A stretch of DNA of 6,425 nt, from the NCBI GenBank assembly GCA_020343555.1, contig CP070800.1, positions 518,682-525,106 on the forward strand. The letters are read 5' to 3'. A model generated the notes under the pieces. It saw only the letters and a list, made by a program, of their open reading frames with translations. It had not been told where the DNA came from and made no database searches. Each line of letters opens with the position of its first letter. Position 1 is the first letter of the stretch. Origin of the DNA: Dehalococcoidales bacterium (lineage in GTDB: Bacteria > Chloroflexota > Dehalococcoidia > Dehalococcoidales > UBA2162). A program made the translations under genes and the position numbers. Below are positions 1-5,604 of the stretch, in pieces.

Positions 1-1802
1 TCGGATTTTTCCAGACCGCATGCGTTGCAGTTTTCGGTACGGCAGTCACGGGTAGTGATCTCTTCGAGCGAGTGCTGATGTTCTCTTTCCAGGAATTCAG
101 GACTTATTCCGGTATCAATGTGCGACCAAGGCAGTATTTCGTCCAGATTGTGCCTGCGTCGGGCATAGAAATCCGGATCGATACCGGTTTCTTCAAAAGC
201 CCGCCGCCATTTTTCGAAACTGAAGTGTTCATTCCAGGAATCGAACCGGCATCCGAGTTGCCAGGCACGGTAGATCACCTGTCCTATTCTCCTGTCTCCC
301 CGTGAAAGAACGGCTTCGAGGAGACTGGATTCATTATCGCCCCAGGAGAGTTTGACTCCCTTGCGACGCATCCCGTTCCTGAGTATTCCCTGCTTATGTT
401 CGAGTTCTTCCTCGCTTTCCTGTGCTGCCCACTGGAATGGGGTATGCGGCTTGGGAACAAACGTCGATACATTAATCCTTATTTGTGGCGGTCTGCCCTT
501 GGCTTGCCTGCCTGCCCTGTAGACCTTTTCAACGAGGTCGCTGATAGCCTCGACATCTTCCCGGGTTTCGCCGGGCAGTCCAAGCATGAAATACAGCTTG
601 ATACCATTCCAGCCACGACTGAACGCGTCTGTTGCTGTGCTGATCAGCTGTTCTTCCGTCACGTTTTTATTTATCACCCTCCGTAATCTTTCGCTTCCCG
701 CTTCCGGGGCGAACGTCAGGCCGGTACGTTTCTGCGAAGAGAGCGAATCCATCAGTTCTATGGAAAAACTATCGATAAACAGGCTGGGGAGTGATATTGC
801 CAGGTGTTCATGACGGGCCAGCAGTTCAGAAACTACATCTGCTATACCCGAATAGTCGCTGGTACTGAGTGAAACCAGCGATAGTTCGTTATAACCGCAG
901 TTCAAGATGATATCTTCTGCCGCCTGCAGCACTTCTCCGGGAGGGCGTTCCCGGACAGGGCGATAGGTAATTCCTGCCTGGCAGAACCGGCAGCCGTGGC
1001 TGCAGCCCCGCTGGACCTCTATGGCACCACGATCGTGAATTACTTCTATATAGGGTACTACCGGATTGGTAATCGGCTGCGGAAGTTTGTCGATTATCCG
1101 GCGCCGGATCAAAGGGACGGCTTCCGCCACAGTGGGTGTAATTGTGCCGATTAGTCCATCCTTTTTGTATTCAACCGTATAAAATCGAGGTACGTAAATG
1201 CCGGATATACCGGATGCTTGCAGGAGAAACTCGTTTTTCGAAATCTGGTGTTCCGGCTCTTTCAGGTGTCGGTAGCATTCGATAAGTTCCGATACCACTT
1301 CTTCACCGTCGCCGATTACGAAAAGGTCGATGAAATCGGACATGGGCTCAGGATTGAGAACACAACTCCCTCCCGCGATTACCAGGGGGTGGGTATCGTT
1401 TCGTTCAGACGCGAGTACAGGGATTCCAGCCAGGTCAAGCATATTCAAGACATTGGTGTACGTGAGTTCGTAGCCAAGAGAAAAACCGATTATATCGAAT
1501 CCGTTTAAAGGTTGTCTTGTTTCAAGGCTGAAGGGAGGGATGTTTTCTTGCCGCATAATTTCTTCCATGTCTGTCCAGGGAGTAAAAGCCCGTTCAGCAA
1601 GGACGTCGGGCTGACGGTTCAAAAGGTCGTACAGTATGGGAATAGCCATATTGGACATACCTATTTCGTAGGTATCAGGATATATAAGAACGGTCTTGAT
1701 GAGAGTACTGTCCCAGTCCTTGGTTATGGCATTCCATTCGCCGCCAGTATACCGTGCGGGTTTCCTGACGCGGTGGAGTATGGTATCGAGTTTATCTATC
1801 AA
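1..1802 (-). CDS. TIGR03960-type radical SAM protein with B12-binding-like N-terminal domain (3' end cut by window)
   Basis: The minus strand is open from a TTG at 1802 to the window edge: 600 full codons and no stop. An in-frame TAA lies about 27 bases upstream, and the first in-frame ATG comes only after about 40 codons, past conserved sequence. TTG is therefore the likely start, preceded by a GGGGGA-type ribosome site at 1813-1818. Residues about 35-190 resemble the B12-binding-like domain of this family (PDTYEIGMSN, FDIIGFSLGYELTYTNVL, NPEPMSDF, IGDGEE). The radical SAM core follows, with the 4Fe-4S motif C267-x3-C271-x2-C274 (CSHGCRFC), then LPGETREDV and FVPKPHTPFQW. A C-terminal cysteine group, C587, C592 and C595, lies just before the edge. 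The family is widespread and its substrate is not known to me; in many bacteria it sits beside a DUF2344 gene and ribonuclease G/ribosomal protein genes, which may lie left of the window. The family assignment is confident; the exact reaction is unknown. Confidence 0.93.
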   Translation of the reverse strand, partial: MIDKLDTILHRVRKPARYTGGEWNAITKDWDSTLIKTVLIYPDTYEIGMSNMAIPILYDLLNRQPDVLAERAFTPWTDMEEIMRQENIPPFSLETRQPLNGFDIIGFSLGYELTYTNVLNMLDLAGIPVLASERNDTHPLVIAGGSCVLNPEPMSDFIDLFVIGDGEEVVSELIECYRHLKEPEHQISKNEFLLQASGISGIYVPRFYTVEYKKDGLIGTITPTVAEAVPLIRRRIIDKLPQPITNPVVPYIEVIHDRGAIEVQRGCSHGCRFCQAGITYRPVRERPPGEVLQAAEDIILNCGYNELSLVSLSTSDYSGIADVVSELLARHEHLAISLPSLFIDSFSIELMDSLSSQKRTGLTFAPEAGSERLRRVINKNVTEEQLISTATDAFSRGWNGIKLYFMLGLPGETREDVEAISDLVEKVYRAGRQAKGRPPQIRINVSTFVPKPHTPFQWAAQESEEELEHKQGILRNGMRRKGVKLSWGDNESSLLEAVLSRGDRRIGQVIYRAWQLGCRFDSWNEHFSFEKWRRAFEETGIDPDFYARRRHNLDEILPWSHIDTGISPEFLEREHQHSLEEITTRDCRTENCNACGLEKS

Positions 1803-1807
1803 TAAAT

Positions 1808-1818
1808 CTTCTTCCCCC
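1808..1818 (-). promoter_or_regulatory. Ribosome binding site of the TTG-started radical SAM gene
   Basis: On the minus strand GGGGGAAGAAG precedes TTG (1802) by a usable distance. It decides the start, because the nearby ATG at 1827 is in another frame and meets a stop after 11 codons. Confidence 0.5.
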
Positions 1819-1871
1819 GTGGAACATTATACTTGAAGGTGGGGAAATAAGTCAGTAATGAAGGCGTAGAG

Positions 1872-2669
1872 CTAGGCATCCGGCTCAGACAGGTTAAACT
1901 GCATTCCATCACTGGCGGCTATCACTCTAATTCCGGTTCTTTCAGCCATCATCCGGGCTGTGTTCTGCGGATCCAGTTGCCACATCTGATGTCCGAAGTG
2001 GGTGATGATAGCCGTTTTGGGTCTGATTGCCCGAATAATTTCTTCTGCGTCAGGAATGGAAAGATGGGCAGTGGGTAACAGCGGATTCCCGGTATCCGGA
2101 CGCGGTTCAACGAAAACCACGTTGATTATTACCAGTTCACCTTCATAGTAGCCGGATAGTTCCTCGAAATAGCGTGTATCAGCTATATAGGAGAAGATAT
2201 GGCTGCCGGTCCTGAATATGATTCCGTACGTTTCAGGCCTGTGTATATGCCGAACCGGCGTGGTGAATGAAACATTATTCACAGAATACGTGCTGCCTTC
2301 CTCCAGTGTAACAACCTGGTCCAGGTAGTTTTTAAGGTACGTGTATATTACCGGCTCTTTCCCAAGGGCGTCCGATGGTGCGAACAGCATTCCATGCTGG
2401 TTATGTCCGCCGCTGGTCATTGCTTCTACCATAATATTGGTATCCGCCGAGTGGTCGAGATGACGATGTGACAGGATGATGGCGCTGAGTTTCCGGGCGT
2501 CCAGGTTTTTATCAGTCGTGCGTACGATACATCCGGGCCCCGGATCGACCAGCAACTGCGTACCGCCCAGGTTCATCCAGATTCCTCCAGATGCGAGGTT
2601 CTGACTGGTTATCATAAATCTCCCGGCACCAGTGCCGAGGAACGTTATCGTATCATTCGGAGGATTCAT
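1872..2669 (-). CDS. MBL-fold metallo-hydrolase, RNase Z-like
   Basis: This is a 265-residue metallo-beta-lactamase-fold hydrolase, probably cytosolic, with no signal peptide. Counting from the ATG at 2669, the metal-binding motif HRHLDH supplies H68, H70, D72 and H73. H141 or H143 (RHIHRP), D164 (IADTR) and H224 (THFG) complete a two-metal site, and H202 (AHLS) resembles the conserved HS/HST loop of RNase Z-like enzymes. The N-terminus TITFLGTG is the usual first strand of the fold. The reading frame extends to a TTG at 2717, but that codon lies inside the predicted -35 box. ATG 2678 is only 2 bases from the AGAGG at 2681-2685, so ATG 2669 (11 bases away) is preferred. No exosite arm of true tRNase Z is recognised, so the substrate (RNA, phosphodiester or other) is open. 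It ends with TAG 69 bases before the radical SAM gene on the same strand, so the two are probably cotranscribed. Confidence 0.88.
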   Translation of the reverse strand: MNPPNDTITFLGTGAGRFMITSQNLASGGIWMNLGGTQLLVDPGPGCIVRTTDKNLDARKLSAIILSHRHLDHSADTNIMVEAMTSGGHNQHGMLFAPSDALGKEPVIYTYLKNYLDQVVTLEEGSTYSVNNVSFTTPVRHIHRPETYGIIFRTGSHIFSYIADTRYFEELSGYYEGELVIINVVFVEPRPDTGNPLLPTAHLSIPDAEEIIRAIRPKTAIITHFGHQMWQLDPQNTARMMAERTGIRVIAASDGMQFNLSEPDA

Positions 2670-2688
2670 TTCATTCATAACCTCTGTA

Positions 2689-2717
2689 AATATAGATGAT
2701 GAGCGGGTATTTTTCAA
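2689..2717 (-). promoter_or_regulatory. Predicted sigma70-type promoter for the leftward MBL/radical SAM unit
   Basis: On the minus strand TTGAAA (2717-2712) and TATATT (2694-2689) are separated by 17 bases; each box matches 5 of 6 consensus bases. The expected transcript start near 2682 gives a very short leader before ATG 2669, or a nearly leaderless message from ATG 2678. The prediction is from sequence only. Confidence 0.5.
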
Positions 2718-2776
2718 TACGGTTACAACTCAAAAAACTGGATGATCAACTGATAGAGAATATGTGATAAAAGTTG

Positions 2777-2805
2777 TTGTTATTCGCATCGCCCAGGTGT
2801 ATCAT
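2777..2805 (+). promoter_or_regulatory. Predicted sigma70-type promoter for the rightward Rieske operon
   Basis: TTGTTA (2777-2782) and TATCAT (2800-2805) are separated by 17 bases; the boxes match 4 of 6 and 5 of 6 consensus bases. A start near 2812 would give a leader of about 24 bases before ATG 2836. It would exclude the upstream in-frame GTG at 2764 as the start of the Rieske gene. The prediction is from sequence only. Confidence 0.5.
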
Positions 2806-2835
2806 ATTGGAACTCTTATTATAGTAAGAACGAAG

Positions 2836-3189
2836 ATGAATAAACAGGTGGATATTACTGCTGAGAGTGACATGGCAGAAGGAACGATGAAAGCTGTATC
2901 AATTGAGAGACAGGAAGTGCTGCTGGCCAGGACGCAGGACGATTTTTATGCTGTAAGTAATATATGTCCTCATATGAAAGGTAAACTTTCCGAAGGGACA
3001 CTTGATGGAAATATCGTTACCTGTCCACGCCACGGTTGGCAATTCGATGTCAGGACCGGAGAAAATGTGCGGTGGTTGAAAGGTTCAGGCGTTACATCCG
3101 GAATGGCGAAACTTGTTAAACCTCCACGTCCAATAAAGAGTTATGATATCGAAGTAAAGGACGGAAGGATTGTTATAGAAATCCAATAA
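2836..3189 (+). CDS. Small Rieske [2Fe-2S] ferredoxin-like protein
   Basis: This is a 117-residue single-domain Rieske protein that should carry a [2Fe-2S] cluster and pass single electrons. The two ligand boxes are clear: C44-P-H46 and, 16 residues after H46, C63-P-R-H66-G-W, giving the Cys2-His2 cluster set. QFDVRTGE follows as in soluble Rieske ferredoxins of the NirD/dioxygenase-ferredoxin type. There is no signal peptide or membrane anchor, so it is predicted to be cytosolic. The frame is open back to GTG 2764, which would add 24 hydrophobic residues. ATG 2836 is preferred because the domain begins right after it (VDITAESDM) and a promoter overlaps the longer version. The ribosome site is weak (GAACGAAG directly upstream). 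It is the first gene of the rightward operon; the next start is 18 bases after its stop. Its redox partner cannot be read from the sequence; the neighbouring heme-type proteins and the MBL-rhodanese enzyme are candidates. Confidence 0.9.
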   Translation: MNKQVDITAESDMAEGTMKAVSIERQEVLLARTQDDFYAVSNICPHMKGKLSEGTLDGNIVTCPRHGWQFDVRTGENVRWLKGSGVTSGMAKLVKPPRPIKSYDIEVKDGRIVIEIQ

Positions 3190-3193
3190 TCCT

Positions 3194-3198
3194 GGAGG
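3194..3198 (+). promoter_or_regulatory. Strong ribosome binding site for the DOMON lipoprotein
   Basis: GGAGG lies 9 bases before ATG 3208. It overlaps or abuts the alternative GTG at 3199, so it decides in favour of ATG 3208. Confidence 0.6.
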
Positions 3199-3207
3199 GT
3201 GAAAACT

Positions 3208-3864
3208 ATGCGCAGAATATACATTACTTTAATAACGGTATTTGTTCTTTCTAGTCTTTTCTTATTTAGCTGCAGTTCCGATACGACTGATAACGAAGAA
3301 ATTACAGAGACCGAGACGAGCGGTGACCTGCCGGTCGATAGCGGGTCTGGAGATAGAACGGAATCGTCTGTGGAATGGAAGGCGGATGGTATACTCACTC
3401 CCGACGAATACCTGAGTGAATATGGCAGCCCTTCTTCTGCTTTCGAGATTCGGTGGAATACAGACAATGACTTTATATACTTCGGCATCAGGGCGAATAC
3501 AAAGGGATGGCTGGCGATCGGTCTCGATCCGGAATCCAGTATGAACGGGGCCGATATGATACTTGGAATGGTACAGAACGGTGAAGCAGTTGTTTCGGAC
3601 CAGTTCAGCATGGGAGTCTACGGTCCTCATGTACCGGATACCGAACTGGGAGGTACCGACGATATCATCGAGTATAACGGAAGAGAAGAAGGTGGCGTGA
3701 CGGTAATAGAGTTCAAACGGGCACTGGCAACCGGAGATGAGTTTGATAAAAATATCTCAGGCGACTCTGTGAGTTTGATATGGTCATACAGTTCTGACGA
3801 TGACTTTACCCGCAAGCATAGTGCGAGGAGTTCTTCTGAGATAGATATTACTATAACGAATTAG
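3208..3864 (+). CDS. DOMON-domain lipoprotein, predicted extracytoplasmic b-type heme protein
   Basis: This is a 218-residue secreted lipoprotein. The N-terminus has Arg2-Arg3, a hydrophobic stretch and a lipobox-like LFSC with the lipidation Cys at 22. The box is slightly atypical (Phe at -2). An acidic, Ser/Thr-rich linker follows (about 23-53). Residues about 55-215 form a DOMON domain: a W-x-A-D-G start, FEIRWNTDNDFIYFG, GWLAIGL, then M112-N-G-A-D-M, and near the end K-H204-S-A-R. In known heme DOMONs (cellobiose dehydrogenase cytochrome domain, plant AIR12) one Met and one His bind a b heme. M112 and H204 sit at matching places, so heme binding is a well-founded inference but not proven; some DOMONs bind sugars instead. 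It stands between the Rieske gene and a small membrane protein, so it is a likely outward-facing electron carrier or sensor. The gap to the next gene is 19 bases. Confidence 0.87.
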   Translation: MRRIYITLITVFVLSSLFLFSCSSDTTDNEEITETETSGDLPVDSGSGDRTESSVEWKADGILTPDEYLSEYGSPSSAFEIRWNTDNDFIYFGIRANTKGWLAIGLDPESSMNGADMILGMVQNGEAVVSDQFSMGVYGPHVPDTELGGTDDIIEYNGREEGGVTVIEFKRALATGDEFDKNISGDSVSLIWSYSSDDDFTRKHSARSSSEIDITITN

Positions 3865-3883
3865 TGATCAGGATGGTGCCGAG

Positions 3884-4132
3884 ATGGACTTTTTTCAATC
3901 TGAATTAGCCCCAAGGTTTATTTTCATACTCGCAATAATAAACCTGGTATCGGGAGTGTTAATTTTCCTGTCATGCCGTTGTATCCCAGGACTTAGAATT
4001 TCAGGCCAGATAATGAAGATTACCGCTTACGCGCGATTTTATAGGGTCCACTGTTATATCTGGTGGGTGTTCTGGATATCCGTATTGGCGCATGCTGTGA
4101 TAGCTATCGGTTTCATGGGCGTACCTTTTTAA
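3884..4132 (+). CDS. Unrecognised 82-residue two-helix membrane protein, possible mini-cytochrome b
   Basis: I do not recognise a named family. The protein has two predicted membrane helices, about residues 12-30 and 55-78, joined by a basic loop (R32, R38, K45, R51, R54). By the positive-inside rule the loop is cytoplasmic and both ends are outside. Helix 2 is rich in aromatic residues (YIWWVFW) and carries H56 near the inner face and H70 near the outer face. The spacing H-x13-H is that of the heme-binding helices of cytochrome b. One chain supplies only two His, so two hemes would need a dimer or a partner. C31, C33 and C57 lie at the inner side. An AGGATGG ribosome site at 3870-3876 precedes the ATG. 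A strong ribosome site and a further start follow 21 bases after the stop, and the gene is flanked closely by the DOMON and MBL-rhodanese genes, so it is very probably real. An alternative is a simple membrane anchor for the DOMON protein. Confidence 0.78.
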   Translation: MDFFQSELAPRFIFILAIINLVSGVLIFLSCRCIPGLRISGQIMKITAYARFYRVHCYIWWVFWISVLAHAVIAIGFMGVPF

Positions 4133-4140
4133 TGTTTCAG

Positions 4141-4146
4141 AAGGAG
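4141..4146 (+). promoter_or_regulatory. Strong ribosome binding site for the MBL-rhodanese gene
   Basis: AAGGAG lies 7 bases before ATG 4154, fixing the start just after the stop of the small membrane protein. Confidence 0.6.
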
Positions 4147-4153
4147 TAGCAGG

Positions 4154-5527
4154 ATGATATTTCATCGTATCAAGTCGGAAGGTATTGCGCACAATTCCTA
4201 TTTTATCGGGTCGGGAAGAGAAGCTGCTGTAATCGATCCGCGCCGTGATTGCGAGGTATATATAGAACTCGGTAAGCAGCATGGCATGATCATCCGGTGG
4301 ATCTTCGAAACGCATCGTAACGAGGATTATGCCATTGGCTCTATAGAACTCAGGCATCGCACAGGCGCTGAAATATATCATGGTCCGGGACTTCAATGGA
4401 AGTACGGCAATACGCTGGAAGAAGGCCAGGAGTTAGGAATCGGGAGTTTACGTCTGAAGGCTCTTCACACACCCGGTCATACCGATGAAGGCATGTCCTA
4501 TGTCGTTACCGATGATCCTTCTTCCGCAATCCCTCTGATGGTTTTTACCGGGGATGCATTATTTGTCAATGATATCGGGCGCAGCGACCTGTACGGAAAT
4601 GAAGAAGCTCCGAGGCTGGCAGCAAGCCTGTATGACAGTATATTCGGCAAACTTCTTCCCTTGGGTGACGGTGTTATCATCTGCCCGGCTCATGGAGCCG
4701 GCAGTGTCTGCGGGAAGAGTATCGCAGACCGGGATGAAAGCACCATCGGGATAGAGAAAATCCGGAATCCCTGGCTTCAGATAAGGAGTCGAGAGGAGTT
4801 TATCAAGCTGAAAACAGCGGAAAAACTCGAACGACCCCATTATTTCTGCCAGATGGAAATATTTAATCTTGAGGGTCCTCCATTACTTGGAAACCTTCCT
4901 TTACCGGAACCTCTTACTCCCTCACAGTTCAAGGAGAAAATGGAGAACGGTGCTATAGTGGTGGATACCAGTCTTCCCAACGCGTTCGGAGGAGCACATA
5001 TAAATGGCGCTTACAGTATCTGGCTCGAAGGACTTCCGGTTTTCGGCGGATGGGTACTACCTTATGATGAACCGATACTGCTGGTACCAGAGAATAACAG
5101 AGATATCGATACGGCGGTCAGGTACCTGGTGAGAGCGGGGTATGACCGTATAGAAGGATATCTATACGGCGGTACCGAAGAGTGGTACAACAATGGGTAT
5201 CCCGTTGAACAATTGCTGTTATTGTCTGTGGATAAACTGCATGAAAGGCTATCGAAAGGTAATAATATCATCGTTCTCGATGTGAGAGAAGAGGATGAAT
5301 GGGATGAAGGTCATCTTGAAGGGGCGATGCGTATATATGTGGGGCACCTGGAAGAAAAGCTGGATGAAATTCCAAGCGACAAAGAGATAGCCGTGATGTG
5401 TACCGTCGGTCACCGGGGAGGACTTGCCGCCAGTATCCTGCTTAAAGCAGGCTTTGAAGGAATATATAACATCCTCGGTGGTTTCGAAGCCTGGACCAAT
5501 GCTGGCTATCCGGTAACTGGAAAGTAA
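4154..5527 (+). CDS. MBL-fold/double rhodanese fusion, persulfide dioxygenase-like
   Basis: This is a 457-residue cytosolic fusion: a MBL domain of the ETHE1/glyoxalase II type (about 1-235) followed by two rhodanese domains (about 255-352 and 355-457). ETHE1-type enzymes oxidise glutathione or CoA persulfide to sulfite with a single iron; rhodaneses move sulfane sulfur through an active Cys. The usual THxHxDH motif reads T-H54-R-N-E-D58-Y. The three ligands of the mononuclear iron in ETHE1 (first His of the motif, H in TPGH, D in TGD) are present as H54, H109 and D134. The changed positions (N56, Y59) are the ones that would hold a second metal. H180 in PAHGAGSVCG is also typical. The first rhodanese has no Cys at its active loop (VPENNRD). 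The second has a full loop, C406-T-V-G-H-R, after D376-V-R378. It lies in the Rieske/DOMON operon, 52 bases before the oxidoreductase gene. Persulfide oxidation is inferred; a non-oxygen-using sulfur transfer role is possible. Confidence 0.9.
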   Translation: MIFHRIKSEGIAHNSYFIGSGREAAVIDPRRDCEVYIELGKQHGMIIRWIFETHRNEDYAIGSIELRHRTGAEIYHGPGLQWKYGNTLEEGQELGIGSLRLKALHTPGHTDEGMSYVVTDDPSSAIPLMVFTGDALFVNDIGRSDLYGNEEAPRLAASLYDSIFGKLLPLGDGVIICPAHGAGSVCGKSIADRDESTIGIEKIRNPWLQIRSREEFIKLKTAEKLERPHYFCQMEIFNLEGPPLLGNLPLPEPLTPSQFKEKMENGAIVVDTSLPNAFGGAHINGAYSIWLEGLPVFGGWVLPYDEPILLVPENNRDIDTAVRYLVRAGYDRIEGYLYGGTEEWYNNGYPVEQLLLLSVDKLHERLSKGNNIIVLDVREEDEWDEGHLEGAMRIYVGHLEEKLDEIPSDKEIAVMCTVGHRGGLAASILLKAGFEGIYNILGGFEAWTNAGYPVTGK

Positions 5528-5542
5528 CATTCGGGAGAGGTA

Positions 5543-5604
5543 AAGGAGGAAGAATGGAGGAGAGAACAGGAGTAATCAAATGTCATTACATATCAATATC
5601 ATGA
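5543..5604 (+). other. Possible 16-codon leader ORF overlapping the oxidoreductase start
   Basis: A near-perfect ribosome site (AAAGGAGG, 5542-5549) stands before ATG 5554. This ATG opens a 16-codon frame ending with TGA at 5602-5604, overlapping the start of the downstream gene by 25 bases in another frame. The peptide (beginning MEERTGVIKC) matches nothing I know. It may be a translational coupling or leader device, or the site may simply feed the second ribosome site 19 bases further on. Confidence 0.3.
5568..5572 (+). promoter_or_regulatory. Ribosome binding site of the oxidoreductase subunit
   Basis: AGGAG lies 7 bases before ATG 5580. It sits inside the short overlapping frame that begins at 5554. 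Confidence 0.55.

Noticed and set aside
72..1805. Several plus-strand open frames of 75-97 codons (72-305, 396-686, 586-813, 1218-1508, 1512-1805).
   Set aside because: They lie antisense to one continuous radical SAM frame with clear motifs from 1802 to 1, have no recognisable domains, and are shadows.
1803..1871. Terminator or promoter between the MBL and radical SAM genes.
   Set aside because: No stable hairpin with a T-run and no good -35/-10 pair was seen, so the pair is treated as one unit.
2670..2717. Longer N-terminus of the MBL hydrolase from TTG 2717 or ATG 2678.
   Set aside because: TTG 2717 is part of the predicted -35 box and has no ribosome site; ATG 2678 is too close to AGAGG. 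The fold starts just after ATG 2669.
2743..2748. TGATCA palindrome in the divergent region as an operator.
   Set aside because: Six bases are too short and too common to support a regulator site.
2764..2835. N-terminal hydrophobic extension of the Rieske protein from GTG 2764, which could look like a membrane anchor.
   Set aside because: It has no good ribosome site, it overlaps a promoter-like pair, and the stretch is interrupted by Arg and His and is not a convincing helix.
3141..3815. Minus-strand frames of 156, 122 and 62 codons opposite the DOMON gene.
   Set aside because: They are antisense to a lipoprotein gene with a signal sequence and strong ribosome site, and show no domain of their own.
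4001..4840. Minus-strand frames (4001-4396, 4498-4680, 4559-4840) and a plus frame (4554-4754) within the MBL-rhodanese region.
   Set aside because: They overlap a 457-codon gene with diagnostic motifs throughout and are shadows.
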